Positions 1 through 20,699 of a DNA stretch of 64,000 nt are shown piece by piece; the first letter of the stretch is position 1, and each line of letters begins with the position of its first letter. The notes beneath the pieces were generated by a model. That model did not search any database and was not told the DNA's origin. It saw only the letters and a program-made list of their open reading frames with translations. The translations under genes and the position numbers were made by a program. Source of the DNA: Antedon mediterranea (Eukaryota > Echinodermata > Crinoidea > Comatulida > Antedonidae); contig NC_092676.1 of NCBI RefSeq assembly GCF_964355755.1, positions 14,924,288-14,988,287 on the forward strand, written 5' to 3'.

Positions 1-775
1 CATAAGTAATATGTAGCCCAATATGACGCAATTATCCTAAACAAATATTTTTTGTTTTTATTGATTTTCATGTTTTTAAAGATGTATTGTCCCTTAAAAC
101 ACAAAAAAATGAAGGTCAAAATATTCTAAATTTAAATTGGCCATATCAAAGTAATATTAAAGTTATTCACCTTAAGTCGAAAATTCGAGCAAAAAACAAC
201 AATTTTACGTAATTAACAGCTAAATTAATTTGATAACATTTCGTCTGGATAAACGTCCCGAGCGAAAGTAAACAAAGATTTCAAACCATGAGTATACATT
301 ATGCATGATGCTAATTAGGATTGTTTACAACTCGTCACGAATGAGAAGGTGTTTTCACACAGATCGCGAGGAAGTTTTATGATTATGCATACAGAGTAGC
401 CAAATAAGCGCGTTGCATTATGAGATATGTTTTGATAGAAAACTTTGACTAGAAGTCAAAGTTATTTTTTGAACCAAAAAACGTCTGTATTTCAGTTAAA
501 TGATTTTTTGTCGACTCATTTTTGGTGAAAATTAATCACTATTATCATACTTCAAAATGAGCCACTTTTTTTCGATTTTTTATTTTTTTTGGGTGAATTT
601 GACAAAGGGACAATACATCTTTTACATTCGACTTCTAATCCTTATTCCCTTTCACGAAGCACTAATAAATACGAAATACAACAGTTATTCGATTGGATTT
701 CCATCGTTAGTCTATTTTATGGCAGGCGTTGATTTGAATATGATTGACTCATAACATTCTTTGTACTCACTTTAG
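1..775. other. AT-rich non-coding sequence upstream of tetraspanin exons
   Basis: No exon, RNA gene or recognisable repeat was found here. The stretch ends in a splice acceptor (pyrimidine-rich tract then TTTAG at 771-775). It is therefore most simply the 3' part of a tetraspanin intron. The short open frame at 557-754 is low-complexity and has no family signature. Confidence 0.5.
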
Positions 776-1883
776 CAACGGTGCTGTGGCTACTCATCTT
801 CTACTGATTGGAATAATGTAGATATACAAGGAAGACGATCCGTATTTCCCGATTCTTGCTGTTTATCAATGTTTGAATCTTGTGGACAAAGTGCAAAAAC
901 CAGTGAAGTCTTTCAGGATGTAAGTAGCACCTTTTATGTAAATACATTAATAGCATTCCAATATAGATCCCAAAAAAAATTAAAAGAAAAGAGTTACATT
1001 ACTAAAAGTAAATGTACTATGTAAATGGGCCGAGTACGTGGCATGTAATGGTTTCGTGGTGATTAAACTTTCTATACTAATCTAACTATCTCTTACTATT
1101 ATTGCTATTATACATTTGGAATAAAAAAAAGTAGGTTAGTTTACTTTAAAAATAGGAAATTATATCAAATTGTGATTTTAAATGATTTATATATTTTAAT
1201 TAGCCATTATATTCATAGTAATGTTTATATAATTGATTTAAAATACTTAAAGATAATAACATTTTAGCAGAACATTCATTAGAAAGAGTTATATCAATAT
1301 ATATTAGTTATTCAGAAAGCACCGATATGATTGGATAATTATTAGCAAAGAATTTACCCATTTGTAGCCTAGTGGGTAGATGCAGAAAATTGTTCAGATA
1401 TATTTTTGGCTAGAATCGGGTGATTACGCCATTATAAGTAAAAAATGAAGATATTTCCTTTCTCAGAGTATCATTTTTACAAAGTAGCTTTATTTATTTC
1501 CTTTGGGTTTTCTTTGTCAGGGATGCGAAGAAGTTATATCGAGAACCGTTGACAGCGTGTTACACAACTTGTTTGTCAGCTCACTTGGTTTTTCATTTGC
1601 AATGGTAAGTTGATATGCCCCTTAGACTCATATATCATCAAACAACAGACTATATGAAAGAATTTACCCTAATGAAAAATAATACTCAATTTTTCAGATT
1701 ATTGCAATGGTTTTTACCTTATGTGTACTGTGTCGGTCCGATGAAAGCCAGCAAGAAACAGAACAAATAACAATAAAGATGGAGGAAAACAAATCTTCCA
1801 CCAAAAGTAAAGGCAAACTGCTCTCTAAAGAAAAACTGAAAAATCTGTTCAGGAAAGAAGAAAATTCTTCAACACAAAAATAA
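776..1883 (+). CDS. Tetraspanin, C-terminal three exons (gene partial at 5' side)
   Basis: Three exons join in frame: 776-919, 1521-1604 and 1698-1883 (stop TAA 1881-1883). All have GT-AG borders, and the two junctions are phase 0. The first exon encodes the tetraspanin large extracellular loop, with the CCG motif (RCCGYSSSTDW) and PDSCC. The second begins with the GC motif (GCEEVI) and enters the fourth transmembrane helix (LFVSSLGFSFAM). The third finishes that helix (IIAMVFTLCVLC) and adds a long lysine/glutamate-rich cytoplasmic tail of about 50 residues. CCG plus PxSCC plus GC is diagnostic of tetraspanins, which organise membrane protein microdomains. The exons for TM1-TM3 must lie before the window. 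The subfamily cannot be assigned. The charged tail is longer than in many family members. Confidence 0.88.
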
Positions 1884-3540
1884 GGAAAAAAAACGGAAAA
1901 AGTCATTCTGGACACGGAAATGAATTATTATAATTGTAAATTCTTCAAGAAATATAAAATACCACATTTAATACCGTCGTAACCAGGAAAATTGATAATT
2001 CACTCTTCCAACAAACACATCTATTATGTTATATGAGTTCCATCTTCTTCTTTTTCTTTTTCTTCTTCCATTTAGAACCAAACCTCATTTTTAAGGCTAC
2101 TGTTGTTATTTTCATGCATAGTACGGTGCAGTCATACACATTATCTTTTTTTCACGTCGTTTTGCTGTTTAAATACATTTCTTAACGTCATTTGTACAGC
2201 TACTTGGCGATAGTGCCGAGCAACCCTCCTCCTATCTTCTAACGTAATTTACTGATTAAACGAATTTAGGTTAAACCATTTGTTACGACGAGGAGGGGTG
2301 TATAATGTGTTCAATACTGAAATAAATCCACACACAATAATAGAAGGATACTTCGAAATGTCCTATCTTCGTCTAAAATAATTGCTGAAATCCTCCACAC
2401 AACTCGATTATAACGTCGTCGTTGTTGACTGGCAAGAACAATAATAACATTTGAAATAGTTTAGAATATACGTTAATGCACCATTGAAAAAATGCAAAAA
2501 AGTAGTAGGTCTCTTTGTATGCGAACAAAACTGTGATTCGTTTGTGGTTGATTAAACAAATGGTTGTCCAACCGCTTTAGCCAACATATTTTGATGAATA
2601 AAGGTTTCACGAAATGTTTTATTGAATTTGACTTTTATTATTACATTAGCTTCTCATTGAGCCTATAAAATGTATGTAATTTATTCAATTTAACTAAAAG
2701 ATACAAGGAACATAAGTATATTTAACTGTTTAACTGTTACCGTATACTTTATAAATTTACAGAAAAGGTAAATTTAACTGTTTCAATTTGATACAGTAAA
2801 GAATAGTATATTTCATTTATCTAAATATTGTGAAATAAATGTTTTGTTCTCAGTGGAAATAAGTAACATGGTGAACATTGCTACAAATTTATATTTCTAA
2901 AGGAAAGATCTTTATTGAAGGTAGAAGGTTGACGGTTAATATCCGCATTATCTCTTTATAAATGACATGTTGACACGTGTATAGCCCTTCCGAAATCTCC
3001 GATAATAATTTTTGTAAACTCATACCAGATAGACTTTTTCTATCGAAGGATTTAAATTCCCATTCCAAACCTTTTAGACTGGTATGGATATGTAATCGTC
3101 AGAATGTATAAGCTATACCGTAGATATTCTAATATTGTAACCCTGGGTTATTATTCTTTGATTGTTTTTAGGGTGAGTTACTATTAGAAGCGGGGTTACT
3201 TTTAGAAGGGGGGTTACTATTAGAGTAGTGGGTTATTATTATATTACTAATCTTAAATTAAGCACCTGAAAACAGTAACCCACTCCCAACTTTTCCGGTC
3301 AGCAACTCATAACAAAATAATAAAACAGTACGAATAAACAAATTTGGTTGAACTCTAACTTATAAACTCAAAAACACTCAATCCTCCCCCACTCCTTATT
3401 TACAAAATACGGCTGCATCGTGAACGACAAGTCATTTTGTCAATAGTTGTTGTGACTCTAATAACCCCAATGTAATAAAAAGACATGGTATTCCTGCGAA
3501 ATTTGTAATATAATGTGCTTTTCGCAAGTTTTGAAATGAA
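1884..3540 (+). other. Tetraspanin 3' UTR and intergenic sequence
   Basis: Candidate polyadenylation signals AATAAA occur at 2321-2326 and 2597-2602, about 440 and 715 bases after the tetraspanin stop. A short CT-rich tract lies at 2041-2070. At 3165-3240 there is a small degenerate minisatellite built on GGGTTACTATTAGA. No gene was recognised in the rest. Confidence 0.5.
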
Positions 3541-4627
3541 AGAGTTCGCTTGGGATGGAACTAATCATATCGAGCCCCTACTCTGCACAGAGCAATGGTC
3601 AAGCTGAACGGTGCAAACAGTCAAGCAATTGTCAAGGAAAGCCGCTGATGACTTTCACGGAGATTTTCATTTAGTTTTACACGCCTATCGACGAGATGCG
3701 CCGTTGGGAGGTATCGTTAAATCTCCAGCACAATTGCTGATGAACAGAAGTCTTAGAACACGAATTCCAATCTCACGCGAGCAATTTAAAGCCAACACTC
3801 TGGTTCCTGACGCACATAATTCATGATCATTAGACAAGACAAACAGACGGAATATTATAATCGTGGAACGCGAACGCTACAAACGCTGACAGAAAACGAG
3901 AAAGTCCGTCTTAACAAAGGCCAATAATGATTCCCCGCGAAAGTGTATCTGAACATGTTACCCCGAGTCGCTACGCAAAACGGACAAGCGTATAGACGCA
4001 ATCGCCGACAATTAAATCATTCGCATAAAGAAGATATTAACGTTGATAGGGAGGTGGATAAAACTCCTAATTAAAGGACTCGTTTTTTCATAATTCTCAT
4101 GCCAGATATTCATGCTCTGTTGTACCCAAATGTTTATACCATAATAGTTTGAGATGTATGCAAATGTTTTCCACCATCATAGTTTAGATTGTTACCTTTA
4201 TTCTTGTGTTTTTTCTTTTTTGTGGGGGCAACCCACTTTTATTGCAATGATAAACAATATGGTGATGGTTACAGTATATATGTCTATATCTATCTATTTA
4301 TCAATGAATATTTAAGTGATATTACACAGACAGAGGTTAAAAGATTATATAAAATATTTTGATATTGGTTTGAAATCTAGATAAAACAAATATGTATACA
4401 GAGAAAATTTATATTACAGAGCTAAAATGATATAAAGATTGATATTCAGTATTAAAAAAAGATTCGATTTAATAAAGATAAAATGGTATATTGCATTATA
4501 AGATTATGTTTTGTTTGAATACTTTGATAAATTTGTATAGTTTTACATTTTGAACATAATTTTGCTTTTATTATTTATATGATAACATAACAAACTAATA
4601 AATATTGCAAAGCTAAACCTTTATTCT

Positions 4628-4636
4628 TGCTGTTGC

Positions 4637-4676
<40 letters not shown>
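4628..4676. repeat. (GTT)n microsatellite
   Basis: An uninterrupted run of GTT trinucleotides, with one or two GCT variants at its left edge. It lies just before the purine tract of the LTR remnant. Confidence 0.95.
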
Positions 4677-4688
4677 AAAAAAGGGAGA

Positions 4689-4803
4689 TGTCACATATCT
4701 AATGTGTTTGTATGACGTCACAGTTCCCAGACTTTTTCATGAATAAAAGTTACTCTCCATATTGATCTCACATAGCTGGTTGTTGATTTATTTCTTTGCA
4801 ACA
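4689..4803 (+). repeat. Short putative 3' LTR (115 bp)
   Basis: The block begins TGTCACATAT directly after a polypurine tract and ends TTTGCAACA. It contains a CRE-like TGACGTCA (4714-4721) and an AATAAA signal near 4742, as expected of an LTR carrying promoter and polyadenylation functions. No 5' partner LTR was found in the window, so the right border is an estimate. Confidence 0.45.
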
Positions 4804-5357
4804 CAGCTAATAATTGCAACATGTAATAACGTCACACAAAGAAAGGCCAAACAGCAACTACAAAATCAACCAAGCGTTACACTCAGCATGGCCTATATTC
4901 TTTGCCAAATTAAGTAATGTTTTATGATATAAATTAATATAAAATACACGTTATTATGATACAATGTTAAATCTAATTAATATTTATTTGTTTTACCAGA
5001 AACAAGTTAAATATAGAAATATTATTAAACTTTCCTTCGTGAAAACGCGTTACAACACGCGCACCCGGTTGTTAAAACGAACAGTTTATAAACAAACAAT
5101 TAAATATATAAACAACATTTAAAATGATTTGGCATGTAGTTGGTAACACTTTTTATCATGAACACTATCGGTGGTTCCAGGCGTAGATTAGTGACCGTCA
5201 TCAAAACAAGTTGTATACATCCTGACTTATGGCGGCGCCCTACCGCATGGACAATAATATTTTTACAGGGAAAACCACGGATTTAATTCCTGTGATAATC
5301 ACTGGATGTACTTACTAGGCCTAGGCCTAGTCCCCCTCGGCTAGCTATAGAGGGAAA

Positions 5358-13201
<7,844 letters not shown>

Positions 13202-15335
13202 GGAATTAAAACAAAACATTTACAGTCAAATCAGGAATTAGTCTCTCTTCCTAGAACGACATTCCTCGACTATGGGCTGTGGCCAAAAACATCTTTTATG
13301 GGTAGCTTGAGAAATGACAATAAAAGTATTGTAAGCTTTATGAGGTGGCGTACTTCTTTATATGAGCGTCATTAATTTGGTCCAGCTGGATGGTTGGGAT
13401 CTGGTTTGATCCTAAAACCTGATTTTTAGCCACAAAATAAAAAGTTGACAGAACTTGTGCTCTTCTACAGTAGACTACAGAAAATAATAGTACATGATGT
13501 ACTGTAATGTAGTATAAACTAAATAAAGTTTTTTATGTAGTTTCATCAATTAAAATTGTCAACAGCGTTATTCCTATCTTTTCTATTGTAGTATTGTTTT
13601 CTTGATTATTCTAGATTACTAGAGTCAGGCCCACACACGTGCAATAACTAATTGACTTAATTAGTACAGTAGTGTTTTTTGTGGGGGTGGGGCGTGATGT
13701 GCCTTTATGTTAAATTTGTTTTATTTTTACCTATATGACCTAATGACCCAAATTAAGAACACCACATAAATTGAATGTGTGTTAACAGTCATACTGCATA
13801 ATACTGACCAGATTCGTCATTAGACCGGGTGCCCAGAGAATGTATTCATGTGAAAAGCCACAAAGGGATTGATGGCATGATTATGTAGATATATGGCTAA
13901 GATTCAATAATCAATATTGCTGCTGGATCCTATCATATAAATGTACCCTAGGGGCACAAAATGAGAGGGGTAAGAAATGGATTTAATCATGTGAAAAGCC
14001 ACACGGATAAAAGTTGTAAGTTGCCCCAGACAGTAACCCATGGGGTTAAGCCCAACTAGATTTAATCGCACGAAGAGTCACGCTACCAATTCCCTTTCTA
14101 TTGGAACTGCCTTGGTATATACGAAAATACCATTGACATGGACAGTAACTTTATCCTGTAAGTTGGCCCAAACAGTAGCCCGAAAATGCCCGTTGGGCCC
14201 TACAAGATTAAATCACACAATGAGCAAACTTCAGAGACTACATTTCGTCGTTGGTGTGTAATCTCACCTAACGAAGTATGGCTGTGTCTGAAATGAAGTT
14301 CATGAGTGGCATTGGACCTGGTGAAACACCAGCTAACCAGTTACGTGGACGGTGGACTGAGATGTATTGATGTACTGTACATGCAATCCATTCGTCACTG
14401 ATTCGCCCACCACATTAGTAAATGTTGCTACAAGTAAAGCTGCAAAATAATGACATAACAAGTACATATTTACTTATGGAAACTATACTAAATATTACAC
14501 TGTCTACTAAAAGAGATGATTTACTCAGACTTTTGTTGTAGAGCGCACATGTTTCACAACTTCCAGACACTATTCTGTGAAGATTTTGGTCATTTGATTA
14601 TCACTATACTTGACCACCAACATCTCTCCGCCAGGATTGATTCCCGATTCCTCTTTCGAAAAAAGGAAGAGACGGAATCATTTACAGTCAACACAATCAT
14701 TCCAAGCATTTTTTTAAGTTGACATTGACTTGGTTCTATATAGTCTCAAACCCTTGCCACTGCCAATAATGGGTTTTGATGTCCCATTCATTTTATCCCT
14801 TGGTCTATTGTTTTCTAATACTATTATAATGTGCTCCCGGCCTACAATCTGCAATTAATAACATTTAAATGTTGCAAGAAAGAAATAACCAGAGGCACCA
14901 TGTGTGTTATAAATATATAATAAATAATAACAATATTATAGATATAATTGGTCCAGTAATTTAAAAATTGTACACAAAATCAATAGGACTATAAATCTTC
15001 TTTCTTTTAACAATACTTCATTCTACAATATTTCCCTTACAAATAATGTGGTCAATGTTGTTTGTTGTTGTTAACGTTTTCCGTCTTCCGGCATTACGCT
15101 TTCCACAATTGGTTTCCATTTTTTTCTGTTTATGGCAGGATGGTTTGTTATTGTGTTAGTGTTAGTGTTGTGTTAATGTGGTCAATAATGTAAGTTTATT
15201 GTCAATATACATTCCTAGTCACTGTGAACTAAAACTTTGTCTAAAATAATTGCTTTGATCATAAGAGAAACACTTGGGTTTCAGTTTAAGGGAAACAAAC
15301 ATGGATTTACCATTGAGAGACCAGCATTAGTAGAC
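13202..15335. other. UBE2T 3' UTR and intergenic sequence with a degenerate tandem repeat
   Basis: Polyadenylation signals at 13319 and 13522 serve UBE2T. At about 13820-14235 a divergent unit repeats two to three times, each with a core like GATTTAATCATGTGAAAAGCCACA preceded by a GGGC/GCCC-rich block. No coding potential was recognised. From 14280 to 15335 nothing recognisable was found. Confidence 0.45.
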
Positions 15336-15339
15336 AATC

Positions 15340-15480
15340 ATTAGTGCCGACTCCATGCAACACTATCAAGATCCTGCTGAAGACCCTTGGCATCAGCTTC
15401 GGACGATACAGCTTCAGATCATCGGCATACATAAGGCAATGTGAGTTTGCACCAATATACACGTCATGGTGGGATACCCT
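15340..15480 (-). mobile_element. Small decayed non-LTR RT fragment (YADD box)
   Basis: Read on the minus strand, 15480 to 15340 encodes GANSHCLMYADDLKLYR, the RT catalytic box of Jockey/CR1-like elements. After a frame change it reads EADAKGLQQDLDSVAWS, the usual continuation. Only about 140 bases survive, with at least one frameshift. Confidence 0.7.
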
Positions 15481-16258
15481 TCATTTAAAATGGTTCAGAC
15501 TGTGGCTGTCAAAAGACAGATACACGTTGAATGGTCGAGCCTAAAATGCTACCCGTAGATGAGGTGTGACTGACGCCCTCGTGTATCGACCAAACTGAAT
15601 TATCTTGCTTCCATGCCATTTTTTTTGCACGTTTAACGTCGAAACTGATCATTTTTAAATTTAACGACGTGATGTTTGCATAAATGTAGTTCTTTGCACA
15701 AATGTTACTTTGGACATTTCACGGCTCAACAAACCTCCTCTTTGGTTTGCAAAATTAATCTCGAAAATAAGCCCTTGGAATCAAGCCCACTGACGTCTTT
15801 TCGAGACTGTATTATCATGAACGTCAAAGGAATGGAAATGTGTACGATCTTATACGATATTATATCAATATATTCATTACTGTACCTTACAATCAAGCTG
15901 CATGTATTGTTTTCCAAGGTAAACTTGGATTGCATGCATCTTTCTCCTTCTTGTCTGCTTTGTTGGCAAATATGTAAAATTGACAGGGAATGTCTAAATA
16001 ATCATATTATTATAGTAGCACAGATTTTACAGCATTCCATTCGAAAAGAAGCCCCATTGTTACAACCGCTAATATAGAAAACGCCAGCTAATGTCGAAAC
16101 AACCGCTAATGTAGAACAATCCACCGCTAATGTAAAACCTCCAGCTAATGTAGAAACAAAATCAACACCAGCTAATGGAACGGTCAACAGCTTATTTAGT
16201 AACGACATTGCCTGCCAGCTAATGTAGTTACTATCGCCAGCTAATGTAGAAAATGTTA

Positions 16259-16838
16259 TTTTGCTACTCGGAGACTGCGGCAATTAACAAACTCATAGAA
16301 TAATAAATAAAGACGCATACAACATAAGTTCTGGCTTAAATAGTTTAATTAGTAAATGAACATTCACCCATGTAAAACTGCACATAAAAGTCATAAGCAA
16401 ATATAAGTTATATAGCAATAATTTTCCAATTCTAAGTAAGCACAACAGGGATGCTCAGAGAAAAATAGCCCTATTGCCATAAGTGTCTAAATATTGGACG
16501 GGAGGGAGGGAAAATTGTCTTCAACTTAATGTGATCGTGTTAACAGAGAGGGTGCTTGATCAAAGAGGTCGAAAACCCGCCCTCTCCGTTCTCAAAATAG
16601 AATTGTGTTCCCAGCCCAATTCTTGATTTTTGCTACTCGGAGACTGCGGCAATTAACAAACTCATAGAATAATAAATAAAGACGCATACAACAAGTTCTG
16701 GCTTAAATAGTTTAATTAGTAAATGAACATTCACCCATGTAAAACTGCACATAAAAGTCATAAGCAAATATAAGTTATATAGCAATAATTTTCCAATTCT
16801 AAGTAAGCACAACAGGGATGCTCAGAGAAAAATAGCCC
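16259..16838. repeat. Near-perfect 211-213 bp direct duplication
   Basis: Positions 16259-16471 and 16628-16838 are almost identical; the only difference seen is a two-base indel at ACAACATAAG versus ACAACAAG. They are separated by 156 bases of unrelated sequence. The near-identity shows a recent duplication. The copies do not begin TG or end CA, so they are not obvious LTRs. Confidence 0.9.
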
Positions 16839-16908
16839 GCGGCAGGTGCCAAGGCACCGCCAAGAGCAGCCCACCAAAGAGCAGGAAACAAGGAAGAATG
16901 TTCACATG

Positions 16909-17805
16909 GCCCCGTTTCTGCTGCCAAAAATATACCGTATATATACGGTATATTTTATATACGGTATATTTTTTGGCAGCAGAAATGGGTCTCATAAAAA
17001 ATATACCGTATATATTTGCGGTATATATACTGCATAAATATCCCCATCGTTTGTGGATATTATACGGTATATTCCAAAATATACCGTATATTTCGTTCCC
17101 CGTTTCTGCTGCACTCAAAATATACCGTAAATGTGACCCGACTCATGACACGAGGTCAAAAACTATCAGAGCGCGACGCGTTTGTTTTGGTTTTTCTGCT
17201 GCATTGAAAGTTGAAACACACGTGTAAAAGCAAGCAACAGATCAAAATGTCACTGTGGACCGAACAAATCACTATTTTTGCAATTCAATTGTGGGGGGAA
17301 GCGAAGGTTGGGGGGAGACTGCATGGCAACAGAAGAGATACCGAGATTTTAATTACAATAAATCGAATGTTCTTACACGACAATAACATGATGTAAAATC
17401 ATGGTAAAATACTGTATAATAGAAAATGGAAATTAAAACGGCAATATAGGATAATATAGCATAATATAAACTCAATTTGAATAACAGAGTTTATTTATAG
17501 TGACATTTCTAGATTGTGCTTGTATGTGCGGTGTAAATTCGTTGCCACTTCTGCTCATTATATTAGATTTAAAATAGAAAGCAATGCTACGACGTTTTGA
17601 GTAGGTAAAAACCTCACTACACGAGGTCAATCCATACTTCCGTCTCACGAAATGAATTTTGGGTAATGAAAGCCAACTTTTTTACAACCCACCCACGAAG
17701 TATGTGCAGCGGAAACGGTGCACGAATTTCATATACGGTATATATACGGTATATTTATACGGTATATTTATACGGTATATTTTGGGTTGGCAGTAGAAAC
17801 GGGCC
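16909..17805. mobile_element. MITE-like element with CCCGTTTCTRCTGCC inverted ends (element E)
   Basis: The left end reads GCCCCGTTTCTGCTGCC and the right end is its inverse, GGCAGTAGAAACGGGCC. The flanks show a possible 4-bp duplication CATG (16905-16908 and 17806-17809). Next to each end, TATACCGTATA units repeat and are themselves palindromic. A short complete inverted copy of the terminus (16911-16988) and another partial one (about 17098-17125) lie inside, so insertion or rearrangement has been repeated. No transposase was found. Confidence 0.65.
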
Positions 17806-18119
17806 CATGAAACTGAGATAAAAAATTGTTCAACCAGGACTCCCTGGAAGGGTCTCCAAAGAGACTGATAGGTACAAAAATCACCATTAATACAACGGTG
17901 CTCCCCATGAAAGTATACGCAGATACTTCATGGCAGTATGTTGAGCATCAGCACCTCCACCCAAGGCTAATCCAAGGGCTCCACTACCGTGCACTGCAAT
18001 GGGAGCAAAGTTGTACTAACACATCGCCAATAAACAATACTGAGAGAAAACAAAAAAATATTTTGTCTAAATAATGTGCAAATGCATCTTTTTACTTAGC
18101 TATCATTCTATCCACCTCT

Positions 18120-18615
18120 TGTAAGCAACCGACTCTCAAAAAGGGGAAATCTCGTAAGTGATCACCTCACAAAAAACAGACCGTACATCGTAAGCAACCA
18201 CCCTCGTTAGCGACCACCTCTATTGAGAGACCACCATCTCTGTTAAGGGACCGCTTCTCATAATCGATCATCTAGGTAACGAGAGGTGTTTGATTATGAG
18301 AAGTGGTCTCTTAACAGAGATGGTGGTCGTTCAATAGAGGTGGTCATTTACAAGAGGTGGTCGTTACTGGATGTGGTCGATTATGAGAAGTGGTCCTTTA
18401 AGAGAGTGAGAGAGGTTGTGGTCCCTTAAAAGATGTGGTCACTTACGAGAGGTGTGGTCGTTAAAAGAAGTGGTCGCTTACGAAAGGTGATCGATTAAAA
18501 GAAGCGGTCCTTTATGAGATGAGGTGATCTCTTACGAGAAGTGAGAAGCGGTCCCTTAACAGAAGTTCAATAGAGGTGGTCGCTAACGAGGATGTTTGCT
18601 TACGATGTATGGTCG
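18120..18615. repeat. Palindromic minisatellite built on GGTGGTCGCTTACGAGA
   Basis: A 16-18 bp unit repeats in one orientation from about 18280 to 18615 and in the other from about 18120 to 18268, with the symmetry centre near 18272. The left arm can pair with sequence right beside the centre (CTCTTAACAGAGATGGTGGTC) and also with 18566-18612, giving two alternative large hairpins. Confidence 0.8.
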
Positions 18616-18680
18616 CTTATTACGAGATGGTTTTTGTTACTACATTAGCTGTTGACCGTTCTACATTAGCTGGTGTTTTA

Positions 18681-20690
18681 TTTATTTTTTATTTACTACA
18701 TAATTTCCGGAGGTTTTCGGAACAATATGATAGGCCTAATTCAAATATAAAAAGCATATTTAATAATTTTCAACGGATTAAAACTAGGGTCGTAAAAATT
18801 CAACTTTTTGAAATAATCGGTTCACAAAATCTGTACGGAAGAAGAATAAAAATGTGTACAATAACAATAATCTTTTTTTTTTATTAAAAGATCACCTAAT
18901 TATGTTTTGGTAGCAGACTGTAGTTAATTGAAGTTACTGAACAAATTTATTAATAGTTAACTATTTCGTTTTCGAAAATTTATTTTAACAAATGTTTTTA
19001 AATGATTGATTAATGTGACAGTGCCTTTCATTTACATATTACATGTAATAGTGTATTATAATTATTATTTAATACTTGATCAAAAAATAATATAAATGCT
19101 CTATTTTCCTCTAACATCCAGTTCTTAGTTTGTATACTTTAAATATACAGTATGGAAAACGAGTATGGAGAGTAGATGCCTATTAAGCCATGACTACGTA
19201 TATACATGATATATAGTAATGCTAATTATACCCATAATTGGGTCTTTAACATAATCATATGTTATCTCTTTCGAGGTTCGCATCGATATCAATTATGCCC
19301 TCTGTGTTTTGTGAACCGATGGTGTGTGCACGTACAGATGCATTGATCGATAGACCCTGGATAGACTATTACTGTATTACGACGAAAATAGTCTTGTAAT
19401 TCATGAGTAACTTAAAACCTTGAGATTTCAGCTAAATAATAAAAATAAGTAAGGAACGAGTTAAAATAATATTAACATACAGGGAAGAAACATTCAGATG
19501 ATGTATTGGAGAGTCTAAGCTAAGCAGCGGTTTTATAAGGTAAGCTAACGAACGTTCATTATCCGCTCTCTTTTGCCACCGCCATCAACTACTTAAATAA
19601 ATCACTACTACTAGGCCTAGTATTATAGATATAATTATAATCATCAACAATACATTTTAATCATATAATAGGCCTATATTGTCTAGTGATTGTTTTACTA
19701 TAGGCCCAATGGTATTTATTTATTTATTTTCATTGAAATTTACGGTATAAACAAATTAAATCACGTGTAGGCCTAAATGTAATTAACACTTTTAATTCAG
19801 TTAAAATTATAGATCTACGAAGGAAATATTTATTTGTTTATGATATTGTTGTAGTTGTGACATAAAGATGAATACATAATTATTTTGAATGTGCTCAGTC
19901 ATCCATGCAATGCTTTCTGCTGTAAATTAATTATAAGAGATTCGGCATTCCGAAATCGAAATATTTGGAACATGCGCACTAACCAATAGTTATTATAATT
20001 TAGTATGTGACCTTTATAGACAAGCAGCGTTTATTCACATATAATGTCTTACCTTCAATTGTCATGTGAATGGACAGTAATTTAACAACATGTTTAACCT
20101 ATGTTTTATGCCTCTTTCCTTTTTTCAAACTCAATAATCCTTAAACAAAACATAGGGGAAAATAGAGATATAGATAATTATTAGCTCCCCGCCCCCTCCC
20201 CCTCCCCCTCCCTCCTCTAGGAAGTGTAGACGTTGGTTCTCGGAATGTTAATGACTCGGGTAAAAATGTTGTGACAATTCTGGTCTGGACGTTTTCGGAG
20301 GGCGGTTACCATTAATTGAAATGCTTGATATTCGTAAAACTAAACCCCTCTGTTTCACAGTGTGATGATTAATAACATTTTAAAATACCGTTTTTGTGAT
20401 TGTTTAGTAGGTTTTTTACGGTGGAGGTGGGAGGCAGAGTTCATTTTAGGGGTGCTTATTCGAGGGATGCGTTCAATGTTTTAGTTTAAATAATATGTAA
20501 CATTTATAAATGTAATGTAAATTCCCTAGATATGAAAATATTATGTGTATAAAAAAATGTATGTGGATGGACGTTTATTAGTTGATTGGGAGGGTGAAGA
20601 GGACGATGATTTATTGGGGAGATATGGGGCGTTTATTCAATTAAATACCATATAGGCCTAATTGGTATAATTAATACATTATTACATCTT
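18681..20690. other. Intergenic AT-rich sequence
   Basis: No gene or RNA was recognised. A C-rich CCCCCTCC-type simple repeat is at about 20187-20215. Several TAGGCCTA palindromes occur (around 18730, 19611, 19669, 19767, 20653). Confidence 0.5.
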
Positions 20691-20699
20691 GTGAAACTA

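Larger units (their letters stand above)
3545..4803 (+). mobile_element. Decayed Ty3/gypsy-type LTR retroelement remnant (integrase end plus 3' LTR)
   Basis: Around 3580-3615 the + strand encodes an integrase-core signature (SAQSNGQAER). After a one-base frame change an open frame at 3611-3826 continues with integrase C-terminal-like sequence (VQTVKQLSRKA, then SPAQLLMNR). More decayed sequence with stops runs to about 4030. A purine-rich tract (AAAAAAGGGAGA) ends at 4688, directly before a TG...CA block at 4689-4803. This is the expected order of integrase, polypurine tract and 3' LTR. The copy is 5' truncated, carries frameshifts and stops, and is certainly inactive. The family is judged from the integrase motif and layout. 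The exact clade is not determined. Confidence 0.65.
16070..18680. mobile_element. Fold-back element with CCAGCTAATGTAGAA minisatellite termini (element D)
   Basis: The left array at 16070-16260 repeats CAGCTAATGTAGAAAC about eight times with variation. The right end at about 18640-18680 carries the same words inverted, including a shared composite (ACCAGCTAATG, GAACGGTCAACAGCT) seen at 16168-16200 and inverted at 18640-18672. Between the ends lie a 211-bp direct duplication, a separate TIR element and a hairpin-forming minisatellite, each listed separately. No coding sequence was recognised. Outer borders are approximate because no target duplication could be fixed. Confidence 0.55.

Noticed and set aside
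557-754. Open frame MSHFFSIFYFFWVNL
   Set aside because: Low-complexity, AT-driven, no Kozak context or homology pattern. It lies in a probable tetraspanin intron.
16259-16838. LTR pair of a tiny retroelement
   Set aside because: The direct repeats do not start TG or end CA, and the 156-bp interior has no primer-binding site or polypurine tract.
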